From Haliotis asinina (Eukaryota > Mollusca > Gastropoda > Lepetellida > Haliotidae), in the NCBI RefSeq assembly GCF_037392515.1, contig NC_090288.1, positions 59,753,673 to 59,817,672 on the forward strand: a stretch of DNA of 64,000 nt. The letters run 5' to 3'. The translations under genes and the position numbers were made by a program. Position 1 is the stretch's first letter. Each line of letters starts with the position of its first letter. Below, piece after piece: positions 24,901 to 34,420 of the stretch. The notes beneath the pieces were generated by a model that searched no databases, was not told the DNA's origin, and was given only the letters and a program-made list of their open reading frames with translations.

Positions 24901-27900
24901 GAATGTGTTTTGTGTCACTGATCACAGAAGCGGCTACCCTTCCTGTGTGTTCTTTTGTTACTATTTACTGAAATATCTATCCAAATGAGTCTCCTTGTGT
25001 CACTGATCACAGAGACATCTACCGACCAATATGAACCACATTGTGTTACTGTTTTGCTAAAGCAGGTAGCTATCTGAACGTGTTATATATTACTGATCAC
25101 TGAAGCATCTATCTGTCTGGAACTTGACGCGTTTCTGAACACTGAGGCATCTACCCACCTGAGCCATCTACCTTGATGCTCATGTGTAGCTGATTACATA
25201 GCCACCTACCTGTCAAATGTTTGTCATTACCTGATTGCAGAGCTGTCTACCTACCCTGTGGTTCTTGTAATACGGGCTGTGATATCATGAAAGTAGATAT
25301 CGTGAAGGTGCTTGATGATCCCACTGTTATGATTGCTGTTGGTGGTGATGGCGATGAGATTGATGATAGTGTTCCTGCTTGAGATGGTACCATTAGCCAT
25401 GTTGATATGTATGTTTTTGATTCAGGAGTTAATACTTCTGAGAAAGTGAGCGTTGCTCGTACTGCCCGTGATGCTATCGTGAAAGTTGAGACGTTTTCTG
25501 ATGGAACTACCGTTGACAGTACAGATGGCTGAAGCCGTATTGTTGATGTCAGTGGTGCTGCAGATGTCAGTATTGCTTGTGTTGAATTTGTCATAACATC
25601 TAATGACAAACTTAGTGAATCTTCGACAGTTTGCTCTGGCGGTTTGTCTGAGGCCGATGACGTTAACCATGCATATGTTTCCACAGATGGTTCAGGTAGT
25701 GAATTATCTGTGGATGTCACCAATAGTTGCTCAGCCAGTGGTGTTTCATCTGAAATGGATTCTTCTGTTGTAAGAAAGAAATTCCTCACGGCCCCATTAC
25801 ACAAATAGTTTCACATAAAAGAAACATGTCTTTTTTGTAAGGGGATACCTACGCTAGAATGATCTGCAAATCTACACCTGAGCTATAAATTAAGCATTAT
25901 CTGAATAAAGAGGCATATTTACACAGGTCATTATACCCTGGTTTACTGCAATACACAAATGCAACAAATGCTTGAAACTTTATCGTAAATGCTATGTTTC
26001 GCATGTCAGTTAGTTGTGAAGGTGCCAGACACGTTGGTCTGGTTATGGAGACGTCATAACAAGGCAAATCATCAAGATGGTGATCGGTGATTGCGAGGGG
26101 TTACTCTGGAATCCTAGATGGGACATTGTCGCGCTGTCCCGCCCTCTCAGAAATATACCAAAACAGGCAGAATTAACCAAAGCGCGACTATGCGACAACG
26201 CCACGTTTCGGCCACTTTTGACATTGTTGCTGCGCTGCATTGTCGCGTTTGTAGTCAATACATTATGATACATAGCATACTCAGTAAGTCTCATGAAAAT
26301 GTCTGGTTATCGCAGTTTCGCAGGGGCGCGTTTTCATTAGTTACTGTTGAATTTCAATATGTTAGCAAACATGATCAATTGTTTTCTGTGTTTTGGCAGG
26401 ACGGAGATACCGGGGATAATAAACACGTATATATGCATGGGCGATGAAGAATTAGCAAAGTCCCTATGCTCAGAGTCGTTGGTAATTGGTTAGACTACGA
26501 TACCAAAATCTGCAGATACCTACCTACCTGTTATTGTGATGAATTTTAATATGAATGTATACGCTTTTTTTAAAATGAAACGGGAACAGAATATTAATCG
26601 ACATATAGGTACATGCATATCGCTTATCGAATCGTCTGGAAATATTGTTGTCGATGTGTTGTGAATCATGGCATGTGTACAATGAGATATACATGATTCA
26701 AACAGATGTGAACAATACACTTCACAATACGTTACTGTGATGAAATATCTCGCTAATTTACCAAGTTCCCTTAGCTGAGAGTGAGTGAGTGAGTGGGTGG
26801 GTGATTGGGTGGATGAGTGAGTGAGTAAGTGGGTGAGTGGGAGAGTTAGTGAGTGAATGAGTGAGTGAGTGAGTGAGTTTAGGTTTCATGGCGCTCGAAG
26901 GGTACGCCACTCTGTCAAGCGTATTCGTACATATCATCACCGACAATTCTCACTTCCAATGGGAGAATGCGACCTGTTTCTGATTTGCTGATTGGTATCA
27001 ACAAGTCATATCAACATCTCATTCCAAATGGTATCCATCCACTGCTGATTGAACACAGGCACATTTCGGACAAATTAATCTCTAGAAACCCTCAAACACG
27101 GTCAGCCATTCTGATTCAACTGATGTTTATACCGATGAGGCCTTAATTTTAACGCCGCCTTGAACAATATTTCCGCTTTTCGCAAACTGATATTCGAGAA
27201 ATGTCCAAGGTGATGAATGTTTACGGTGCTGGGATTGTAACCTATGATGAAAGTTTTTTGGTGCATCCCTGCACTGTGTGCCGTCTTTACAATGAATGGA
27301 TGCGGAAATATTCTGCCTTGCTGGTAAAACACGTTTGACTAGCTAAATACATCGACATGCATGGAATTATTTTCAAAGCAACAATGAAAGATTTAGTTTA
27401 GAAAATGCACGCTCAACTGCCATTACGAGTACTACTTTAGTTTTAAAATCAGTGGCGGTAACAAAAGACCACTAAGGTCTGAAATAGAGCATATCTTTTC
27501 CTACGCATGAGTGTACTAATTGACTTTATACATGGACACAGGTAATCGAAAACGTCGCGCATTTTGGGGCTTTTTAACACATCCTAGATGGGGCGACAAT
27601 GCTCAACGTGCCATATTCTGACCTTGAAAATTGTCGCCATGTCGCATTGTGACCCTCTGGAAGATTCGAAAATATTATTTCAAAACGACATAGCGACGAT
27701 GCAACAAATGGCCGATATGTCGCGTTGTCGCATTGTAGCCGTTTGGTTAATTTTACCTCTTTGTGATTATTTTAGTGAGGGCGACAAGGCGACAATGTCC
27801 ATTCTAGGATTCCATAGGTTACGTTACATATGACTCCAACATGGACCTCATTACTGTACCGAGGACACTCAATATTATCAACATGAAGTACTGGAAACTG

Positions 27901-30795
27901 GATCTTGTATGCTTGTCCCCATGCCATGCACGAATGACGACGTTTGGCCTCGTCTTTCTCGAGACCCCAACTCTCTTTGCAAAACATCGAACATCACCAC
28001 CCTCCGTATGGACCCGGATGCGAAACCATAGAAACCTTTCGGACTATCTTGGACTCAAGAGAGTCAGAGAACCCCTAGATACAAATCTGCGTAAAGAATA
28101 GTAGAGATTCGCATGTTGAGAATTCGACGCTTGTCAGTATGAGGAGAAGTTCACAGTATGAAAGCTATAACACAAACTGATTATTCCCTGGTCCGTGTCC
28201 GTTATCACATCAACAAGTATGTCAAGTGCAAAGGGGCACTGTCCTTTTGTCTGTCCTTCGCTATTTCTTCGTCTGTCCATTATTGTCGGTGACCTTAGCT
28301 ATGTTTACAGCTCTGATCTTAGGCCTTTTTTAAATTCCTGATTGTACTTGTGTACACGGCCATTGTATTTATGGGATACATCTGCTTGTCTAAACTGCTC
28401 GTCTTACTTTTCTGAGCAAGTTATATTTGCCTTAGTTTGGACAGTGTTGAGCCAGCTATATCAAAATACACAAGAAAGTGATTCTGATCCGGCCAGTGTA
28501 ACATGAATACCTCGCTCAGACACACTATACTGATGCCCAGCCGACCGGAATTTCTGCCATGCAAAGCAGTGATTGATAACATGAGCAACAATGGACAGAT
28601 TGCCAGTGTTTGCGGCTTCAACTCCCTCATTCATCCAGTACAGTCAACAATGTTAACGTGCATACGCCAAGGATAGTTGTTTGTTAGAATGATTAATTAT
28701 TGAATATAAATTTTTAATTTCTTCATGACGAAATGCTAATACAATTATCTTAAATATACATCGATATTCTATTCCATTGTTTTCTCTCAGACAGTTCTAA
28801 AATGCATAAGATATACCCCTGTCTTTTGAAATACCATATCCATATCTAACGAAGAAACACCTGACATACTGCCGGGTACCCCTGATACAACGCGATCGTG
28901 ATGTATGCTACGTATGTTGCCACATGTTACACACTTGCCAATATGTCAAAGAACAGGTAAGTTTATACTCTACACAACTTTTGACTATGATAAAGGCACA
29001 GTTTGAAGTCTGTTTATTTAAATCAAAGTCACGACAAAAGCTTCCTCGTTTGGTATACCTGATGTAGTACAAACAATTAGAGTCATTAATAAAGATTATT
29101 TTACAATGTTTTCCGACAATATGACAGGGAATCAATGACTGGTGTTGTCCCCAACCATAAAACACATGCGACACGGAACTACTTTCTCAATGTAGGTTAT
29201 CGTGACCTGTCGTCTAAGCAGCAACCTAAAACAAAATTATACAATAGTGCCGACAACACGCATGTATCGTAGAGCGAAAATATTGTCAAACCCTGTTAAC
29301 AATCAATAAATTAATCTAAAAACTCTTGAGAGTCAAAGTTTATTTTGGGAAGAGCTTGCAGTCCCACAAGTGAGCTACTTCTTTGCAGTAATGACATCCT
29401 CCAAAACACAATATACATACATCAGACAGTCTTTGATAGACAGTGTAATGCTATCGTACTGTACGTGAGATAAATTGTCATGACTCATCAGCCCAAGGTG
29501 GTTGCTTTCCATTCAGCTACCTGATTCGGGAAAGAAAGACCCACCGCATGTGGTGTTGATTGCCAGCGTAGCAAGCGCTCCGTAACAATGTCACGTGGTG
29601 TCATTCAGCCTATCAACGAAGCGTGCAAGTCTCAGTTGAGAAACAGTTTCAGATCATCTTTCCTGACTCAGATCGTTTCTTCTGTGCCAGGAAATATTTA
29701 GGAGCATTGCTAAAATACTCAACTGATTGTTTTATTAGTCCGGGATTTGGTTATGGTCCCCGTGGAGTAACTTGGCGCAAACTGACAGTGAAACTTCATA
29801 TATCATGCCTCTATGCACACGACCCTAACAGGTGTTTTACTGAATCAAGTGAGTGAGTGAGTTTAGTTTTACGACGCTTTTAGCAATATTCCAGCAATAT
29901 CACTGCGGGGGACACCAGAAAATGGGCTTCACACATTGTACCTATGTGGGGAATCGAACACGGGTCTCCGGCGTGACGAGCGAACGCTTTAACCATTAGG
30001 CTACCCCACCGCCCCTACTGAATCAGAACGATGCTTGTAAATATTATGAAAAACTAGAAGATCACATTTGATTTGTGAGTATTATTCTCATAAAATGACC
30101 CCCAAAATCCTGGCACACAGTGACGTTTCTAGTCAGGGTCTGGGCACTGAGCTAATTAGATAGTATGAGATTTTCTTAGTCTGAAAATTAGGCGGTCCGG
30201 GTATACTCATGGACAACTGCAACTATGCTACCGAAGAACATGCAGTAGGAACCAGGTATTTGAAAGTCAGTGCCTCATTACACAAGAGGTGATTGTCAGG
30301 TCAGATAAATTATGTCAATTTATATGGATTCGTGAGTATGAGTACGTACATGTTTCTGCGTACGTGAGTGTGTGCGATTCAACACATACATACTCATTGG
30401 GTTGCACTTATTCAGATTTGATTATCTGCAAACAGCCGCCACATAGTATAAATATATTGGTGAGGGCGGCGTTAAACAACAAACAAAATAACATGGGTAA
30501 TACACGCATGTCGTGTCCTCGTGTCTGTGTACCTGTAGTAACGTTAGACTTACCCGATAGCATCATCGATGACGTCACTGATGACGTCACCGCGGCGATA
30601 CTGGAAGTGATGGCAATACCTGAAAAAAGTAGTAGCAACATGACTAGACGTTATAGCAAAATATAACTCAGTGCAGTTGTGAAACAGTTTAGTATAAACT
30701 TCCGCAGTGCAGTATATAGACATGCAGCTTTGTGTGAAGTGATGAAATTCTGTGTGAAGCGATGTATCTTTGTATAAAGTATATAGTGCAATATC

Positions 30796-30847
<52 letters not shown>

Positions 30848-33800
30848 TATCAATAAAATGAAATGTGCGTAACATATACTTTAGTTTTAGTAGCAGTGCT
30901 AGTTGTGACAACCATTATTTGTATGAGTATATTTGAATATAAAGAACTTCTCTCCGATACCCAGGACCCGGTGTCTGGGGTTTCAGTGGTTGCATGTGAT
31001 GTCCAATGGTACTATCCATGCTCATGTTATCCACCACTGGTTTGTTTCTGCACCACTTTACGACAAACACGTACAGCGACGGCCACTCGGTGTTAAACCA
31101 CATGCACGTTTGCAGAGCACAGAAGTGAATATTTGCCACATAATGCCACTTAAACACATAATGAAATCAACCCATCCATATACATTTATGCTCAAAACGT
31201 CCATATAGTCACTTCAGTGTTTTATTTCCTGATACAATATTCAAAAGTAAACTAGGTTATTCACTCAAATTCATGTGTAGAATTTCATGTTGTGTTTCGT
31301 AATGCTTCTGAGAAAGCTCGCAAATTTGTGTTTTGCAACATTTTATTTACTACATTTAGCAACGGTCGATCTAGATTTTTACACCGTTAGAAAAACTGAA
31401 GGTCAACAAATGTAAGGCATTGCCGTATTGACATGAATTGTGCTACGTAAAGATTATTTGCAACTTTTACTGGAAACTTTTGGAATTGGTCTTCCATGAC
31501 ATATGCCTGTCACAAGATCGGGCGGCCAGACCCTCTGAACGGTTAAATAATAGTTGATCATGATCTGAGTAGTCCATACTCGATTATGCGCATACCGCCG
31601 CCAAACGTTTGCCGAATTAAGCTCACACTGCTCATTTATACCATCGGATGTAAAATGTGATATTCTACATTTCTGTATAGTTTCATGGCCGTACGTAAAG
31701 CCAGGATCACGCGAGGAGAACACAAATCTCGCACAACATTTGCTCTTCAACCTCATGAAACAATGCGTCAGAAAAAATGCCCTTTCCATCGAGGGGATTA
31801 AACAACAACCGGACAACTGAAATAACGCTATCACTGTGGACCAATATTTACCTAATGTCCATATCACATTTGTCTTCACAACATTCCGCTCACCAAAAAC
31901 TTTCATCAGGACGGTAAACAGGGTGTGGTACACTGATATTGGGTGAGGTAAACCTGTTGTACTTCCTGAACTCATGATTACTAAAAAGAAATAGGTGTTT
32001 GCAGTCACTAGTCCACACTGCAGCCGCTTTAAAAGATTGAGGTAGCATATGCCACCGTAGCATACTCAATCCCATCCGCCCACTGTAACATGTGTACCCT
32101 ACTCAGACACAGCATATTGACTCCCAGCCGGCCACTGTAGCATGGATGCCCCACTAAGACACAGCATACTGAATCCCATCCGCCCAGTGTAACATGTGTA
32201 CTCTCCTCACACACAGCATACTGAATCCCATCCGCTAGTGTAACATGTGTACCCTACTCAGACACAGCATACGCAATCCCATCCGTCCAGTGTAACATGT
32301 GCACCCTGCTCAGACACAGCATATTGAATTCCATCCGGCCAGTGTAACAAGTGTACCCTACTCAGACACAGCATACTCAATCCCATCCGCCCACTGTAAC
32401 ATGTCTACCCTACTCAGACACAGCATATAGATTACCATCCGACCACTGTAACATGTGCACCCTACTCAGACACAGAATATTGAATCCGATCCACTCACTT
32501 TTACATGTGTACACTATTCAGACACAGAATATTGACTACCATCCGACCAGTGTACCATGCGTACCTTCCTCAGACACAGCATATTGAATCCCATTACCCT
32601 ACAGTAACATGTGTACCCTACTCAGACACAGGATATAGATTACCATCCGCCTAGTGTGACATATGTACCCTACTCAGACACAGCATATTGAATCCCATTC
32701 GCCCACTGTAACATGTGTACTCTACTCAGACACAGCATATTGAATCCCAACCGCCCACTGTAACATGTGTACTCTACTCACACACAGCATACTCAATTCC
32801 ATCCGCCCAGTGTAACATGTGTACCATACTCAGACACAGCATATAGATTACCATCCGACCAGTGTAACATATGTAGTCTACTCACACACAACTTATTCAA
32901 TCCCATTCGCCCAGAGTAACATGTGTACCTTTACTCAGACAGAGGATATTGAATCCCATCCGCCCACTGTTACATGTGTACCCTACTCAGAAACAGAGTA
33001 TTGAATTCCATCCGCCTACTGTTACATGTGTACCCTATTCAAACACAGCATATTCACTCCCATCCGCCCACTGCAACATGTGTACCCTACTCACACACAG
33101 CATATTGAATCCCATCTGCCCAGTGTAAGCTGTGTACCCTACTCAGACACAGCATACTCAATCCCATCCGCCAAGTGTAACATGTGTACCCTACTCAGAC
33201 ACAGCATATTGATTACCGTCCGCCATGTGTAACATGTGTACCCTACTCAGACACAGAGTATTGAATCCCATCCGCCTACTGTTACATGTGTACCCTATTC
33301 AAACACAGCATATTCACTCCCATCCGCCCACTGCAACATGTGTATCCTACTCACACACAGCATACTGAATCCCATCTGCCCAGTGTAAGCTGTGTACCCT
33401 ACTCAGACACAGCATATTCAATCCCAGTCGCCCAGTGTAAGATGTGTACCCTACTCAGACACAGCACATTGACTCCCCGCCTGCCACTGTAGCATGGATG
33501 CCACACTAAGACACAGCATACTCAATCCCATCCGCCTAGTGTAATATGTGTACCCTACTCAGACACAGCATACTCAATCCCATCTGCCCAGTGTAACATT
33601 TGTACCCTTCTAAGACACAGCATACTCAATCCGGGCCGGCAAGTGTAGCATGTGTACCCTACTCAGACACAGCATATTGATTACCATCCGACCAGTGTAA
33701 CATGTGTACCCTACTCACACACAGCCTATTGAATCCCATCCGCCTAGTGTAACATATGTATCCTACTCAGACACAGCATATTGAATCCCATCCGCCCACT

Positions 33801-34420
33801 CTAATATGTGTACCCTGCTCAGACACAGAATATTGATTACCATCCGCCCACTCTAACATGTGCACCCTACTCAGACACGGCATATTGAATCCCATCCGCC
33901 CACTCTAACATGTGTACCCTACTCAGACACAGCATACTGACTTCTAGTCTGACAGTGTAGCGTGGATGCCCACCTAAGGGAAAGTATACCCTTTAGTTGT
34001 CAACCAGTGTAACACGGATGCCCAACGCAGACACAGTATGTCCATTCCTTGCCAACCAGTGTAACATGAATGCCCCCTTCCCCATGGAGCCAGTTACCAG
34101 ACAGAACGTGTGTACCCGTGTATTATGGAACCAGTCATCAGGGAGAACATGTGTTCCAGTTGGCTGAGTTCGCCCAGTTGTTAAATCGTTCGGTACGCCT
34201 AAGCCACGGGGGTTAGAGAGTATACCCGTTCAGATGTTCATCAAAGCTAGATTTCGGAGATACAGTTATAGATATCAAGTTCGCACCTTTGTTTTGCATT
34301 GTAGTATCTTTTGCAATAATCATACAGTATAAATAAGATTTAACTGACAAAAATAGAACCATTGAAACTGTGATACTTACACGCTAAGCCAATATGTAAT
34401 ATGAAGAAAGGTGTCTTCAT
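5042..34420 (-). CDS. Receptor-type protein tyrosine phosphatase, 22 coding exons, 1219 aa
   Basis: This single-pass receptor would remove phosphate from phosphotyrosine in target proteins at the plasma membrane. Exons from 5' to 3', as plus-strand coordinates read in reverse: 34381-34420, 30554-30619, 25255-25764, 22785-24035, 22215-22308, 20780-20814, 19404-19574, 17861-17911, 17109-17182, 16469-16508, 16153-16250, 12992-13120, 12270-12412, 11579-11714, 10856-10981, 9874-9925, 8985-9016, 8641-8760, 8098-8232, 6353-6495, 5231-5366, 5042-5119. All joins keep phase and the total is 3660 nt, with one TAG at the end. Order: signal peptide, mucin-like ectodomain to about residue 622, membrane span about 628-652, D1 about 690-985, degenerate D2 about 1005-1215. 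No fibronectin or Ig domain was seen, so the layout resembles CD45-type or short-ectodomain RPTPs. Exons 7/8 (weak donor gtatta) and 19 (donor gtcagt) are the least certain joins; an extra small ectodomain exon could have been missed. Confidence 0.92.
5440..5670 (-). mobile_element. SINE family B copy
   Basis: It contains cactcagcaatattccatct, then gagcatcgatct and gttagtcgcctctt, in the order of the family B copies at 62085 and 11905. It lies in the RPTP intron between exons 20 and 21 and is diverged. Confidence 0.7.
5797..6352. repeat. 36- to 40-bp minisatellite abutting the RPTP exon 20 donor
   Basis: From left to right, 36-bp units (gtgtgtacaagtaacgtacc...) grade into 36-bp units with gcaggtagactaccagctgt. 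Next to exon 20 come about three 40-bp units with accagctgtatacaataata. The last unit runs into exon 20 itself: read on the minus strand, each nearby unit repeats the exon end gtatacagctg plus the donor gtag. Confidence 0.85.
6838..7800. repeat. 36-bp minisatellite with several unit subtypes
   Basis: A continuous 36-bp period changes along its length: aacctgttctacctgggaga... (6838-7230), ctgttcggtatgggacagac... (7310-7500), then ctgtcagggacaaggcttgg... (7670-7790). It lies in the RPTP intron between exons 19 and 20. Because 36 is divisible by 3, spurious repeat ORFs arise on both strands. Confidence 0.9.
8395..8595 (-). mobile_element. SINE family B copy
   Basis: The copy begins ccactcagcaatattccagc and continues with matches to the family (gactcgcaatcaacgaagct, atcgatcctgaccatcgatc). 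It lies between RPTP exons 18 and 19. The segment just before it (8280-8390) repeats a gtagtagt...gcagtagatg motif loosely. Confidence 0.6.
10856..17911 (-). CDS. RPTP exons 8-15: D1 catalytic phosphatase domain
   Basis: All canonical tyrosine phosphatase motifs are present in order: KNRF (exon 8, substrate loop), DYINASF (exon 9), YIAAQGPN (exons 10-11), IVMLTNL (exon 11), KCEKYWP (exon 12), the WPDHGVP loop with general acid Asp870 (exon 13), HCSAGVGRTG with nucleophile Cys900 and Arg906 (split across exons 13/14), and the Q-loop VQTRQQQYTF (exons 14/15). No key residue is missing, so D1 is predicted to be active. The exon 8-9 join makes KNRFVDIFAYDCSRV, matching the family, and uses the acceptor ttttcattccag rather than one further upstream. 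Confidence 0.93.
11169..11333. mobile_element. MITE: near-perfect hairpin with about 70-bp arms
   Basis: The arm 11169-11238 (aaagacaagagtttttatgg...) is matched in reverse complement at about 11262-11333, with a loop of about 20 bp (cttcaggtgaaatcaac). The few mismatches suggest a fairly recent insertion. It lies in the intron between RPTP exons 14 and 15. Confidence 0.8.
11900..12170 (+). mobile_element. SINE family B copy, near full length
   Basis: It runs from ccgtgaaggtcctgggtaag through gttgatcactgg and agaccgccatatagctggaa to a tail caaactcactcactcac. The tail block tagctggaatattgctgag is shared with family A, so the two families use a common 3' end. Confidence 0.75.
13186..13350 (+). 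mobile_element. SINE family A copy
   Basis: Head ggggctgtggcgtaacttag with box B-like gtttgattcc, body gaagtccatttctggtgttc, and tail gatattgcttgaatattgct, then a diverged cactcattcat. It lies between RPTP exons 11 and 12. Confidence 0.75.
14275..14420 (-). mobile_element. SINE family A copy
   Basis: The reverse complement of the family: agcagtattccagcaacatg, atgggcttcaaacattgaac, then box B complement aatcgaacccggg and gctttaaccactaggctacc. It is truncated at its tail. Confidence 0.75.
14551..16062 (-). mobile_element. Decayed Tc1-family DNA transposon
   Basis: Terminal inverted repeats of about 30 bp are visible: 14551-14580 (ctatacacatgggcattagt...) against the complement of 16033-16062 (ctacacacatgagcattgat...), both continuing into taagcacc. 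TA sits at each end. The length of about 1.5 kb is normal for Tc1. It lies in the RPTP intron between exons 11 and 12 and is inserted opposite to the plus strand, the same direction as the host gene. Confidence 0.88.
14859..15843 (-). pseudogene. Tc1-type transposase pseudogene
   Basis: The reading begins MPRRRLSENTRWQIIGMHEA (a paired-like DNA-binding domain) at about 15837. It passes the first catalytic Asp in IHWSDESLF, the second in FMDDNARPHRSRAV (about 15120-15170) and the Glu in SPDLNPNEHLWD (about 15040-15080), as in DD34E Tc1 elements. These blocks lie in different frames, so at least two or three frameshifts separate them, and stops occur near the C-terminus. Not functional. Confidence 0.85.
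17340..17850. repeat. 36-bp minisatellite in the intron after RPTP exon 8
   Basis: About 12 units of gactgtaggattatggctat plus aggcagttgtaaagag, some slightly altered. The array begins about 10-15 bp inside the intron that follows exon 8 (donor at 17860): the first intron bases, agttgtatatagccacaac in minus sense, resemble a diverged unit. Confidence 0.88.
18000..19322. repeat. 39-bp minisatellite, about 33 units
   Basis: Units of acacaaggtgtcaacattac plus aagccatgcaacacattac fill most of the intron between RPTP exons 7 and 8. Variant blocks (agtcatcc for agccatgc; ggagtc for ggtgtc; shorter units near 18130 and 18640) recur together, which points to duplication of multi-unit blocks. Stop-free reading in several frames yields false ORFs of more than 450 codons. 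Confidence 0.95.
19404..22308 (-). CDS. RPTP exons 5-7: membrane span and juxtamembrane segment
   Basis: Exon 5 (22215-22308) encodes the membrane span, VGVSIGVAILLAVVVTILVV, followed by IKLR. Exon 6 (20780-20814) is only 35 bp and encodes INKRPLYDRM, a basic stop-transfer and juxtamembrane piece. Exon 7 (19404-19574) continues with TKRRRGSS and the wedge-type helices found before D1 of RPTPs (ICELGKYIASKLKN, then LDEEYKAIP). Exon 6 was found because the phases of exons 5 and 7 cannot be joined without it. Confidence 0.85.
20275..20790. repeat. 62-bp minisatellite including the RPTP exon 6 donor
   Basis: About eight units of cttacttacatgccttcaca, gtaacacactcactcatcca and gtcaaatgtatccaatctgt plus ac. 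The right-most unit overlaps the last 10 or so bases of exon 6 and its 5' splice site. In minus sense, exon 6 ends gaccggatgg|gtgagtgtg while repeat units read gactggatgagtgagtgtg. Confidence 0.92.
20940..21065. mobile_element. Short hairpin element (MITE-like)
   Basis: The segment ttttcgaaacgttcgtaggc is mirrored by gctacgaacgttgcgagaat about 100 bp later. The terminal ttttcgaa motif recurs in the hairpin at 56665-56775, suggesting one family. It lies in the RPTP intron between exons 5 and 6. Confidence 0.5.
21165..21245 (+). mobile_element. SINE family B fragment
   Basis: The fragment gatcactagatcactgctca, then atttacagaccatcgccata matches the distal part of family B. The tail is missing. 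Confidence 0.5.
21350..21475. repeat. Tandem duplication of about 62 bp
   Basis: The segment gcctgaaaaggtaaatgtcg ... ggtattttatgt occurs twice in a row with a few substitutions. Confidence 0.85.
21684..22016. repeat. 47-bp minisatellite, about 7 units
   Basis: Units of acgaaaatgtgttatgccag, gtaatcctgcacacattgta and agacatg. It starts about 200 bp into the intron after the RPTP membrane-span exon (donor at 22214). Confidence 0.92.
22785..30619 (-). CDS. RPTP exons 2-4: Ser/Thr-rich mucin-like ectodomain
   Basis: Exons 30554-30619, 25255-25764 and 22785-24035 are all class 1-1 (start and end in phase 1), so each can be added or skipped without a frame change. They encode about 600 residues dominated by Ser, Thr, Ala and Pro, as expected for a heavily O-glycosylated stalk. 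Exon 4 is 1251 bp. It contains about three 45-residue repeats built on ASVPSPLSMLPSETSSQ and a run of about 20 Ser at about 23715-23777. No cysteine-based fold is visible. Class 1-1 mucin exons are also how CD45 varies its ectodomain by splicing; that use here is inference. Confidence 0.82.
24690..25254. repeat. Degenerate 55- to 60-bp minisatellite starting at the RPTP exon 3 donor
   Basis: Diverged units share tgttactgatcacaggagca and gctac(c/a)cacctgag. The array runs up to the exon 3 donor (25254). In minus sense the donor region cagggtaggtagac...aatcaggtaatgacaaa matches unit sequence caggtgggtagctgc...aatcagtaacacaa. Confidence 0.75.
26107..26260. mobile_element. MITE-like element, copy 1
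   Basis: It begins atcctagatgggacattgtc and is rich in cgac and gtcgcg steps (gcgcgactatgcgacaacgc; gcgctgcattgtcgcg). It shares the left end and base composition with the copy at 27581-27816. The right end is not clear. Confidence 0.5.
26770..26880. repeat. (GTGAGTGA)n-type microsatellite
   Basis: Degenerate repeats of gagt, gggt and gagtgggt. This probably expanded from a SINE tail, whose complement is gtgagtgagtgag, because the following tttaggtttcatggcgct resembles the SINE 3' block. Confidence 0.75.
27581..27816. mobile_element. MITE-like element, copy 2, with terminal inverted repeats
   Basis: The left end atcctagatggggcgacaat and the right end, complement aatcctagaatggacattgt, form inverted repeats of about 25 bp. 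The interior repeats gcgacaat and tgtcgc steps. No coding capacity. It lies in the RPTP intron between exons 2 and 3. Confidence 0.65.
27820..29845. other. RPTP intron 2 sequence without recognised features
   Basis: Part of the 4.8-kb intron between RPTP exons 2 and 3. No conserved coding segment, RNA gene or clear repeat was recognised here. Confidence 0.5.
29846..30016 (-). mobile_element. SINE family A copy, near full length
   Basis: The complement of the family in full order: gtgagtgagtgagtttagtt, acgacgcttttagcaatatt, ccagcaatatcactgcgggg, aatgggcttcacacattgta, box B complement gaatcgaac, then gaacgctttaaccattaggc and taccccaccgcccc. The coherent ends suggest a fairly young copy. Confidence 0.88.
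30799..30843. repeat. (GA)n microsatellite
   Basis: About 22 uninterrupted ga units in the intron upstream of RPTP exon 2 in plus coordinates. Confidence 0.95.
32045..34060. repeat. 52-bp minisatellite, about 38 units, 2 kb
   Basis: Units of tgtaacatgtgtaccctact, cagacacagcatattgaatc and ccatccgcccac, with higher-order blocks: segments near 33020-33120 and 33280-33390 are almost identical to each other over more than two units. It lies in RPTP intron 1, about 320 bp from the exon 1 donor. Confidence 0.93.
34381..34420 (-). CDS. RPTP exon 1: start codon and signal peptide
   Basis: The ATG at 34420 opens MKTPFFILHIGLA, a short basic then hydrophobic segment typical of a secretory signal. It ends in phase 1 at a strong donor (gcgt|gtaagt). 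Joined to exon 2 the next residue is Cys, then IAITSS. The start is supported by signal-peptide character and by phase agreement with every downstream exon. Confidence 0.8.

Noticed and set aside
18000-34060. Regular repeats that could be taken for a CRISPR array
   Set aside because: Units are contiguous with no unique spacers, in animal introns, and no cas genes are present.
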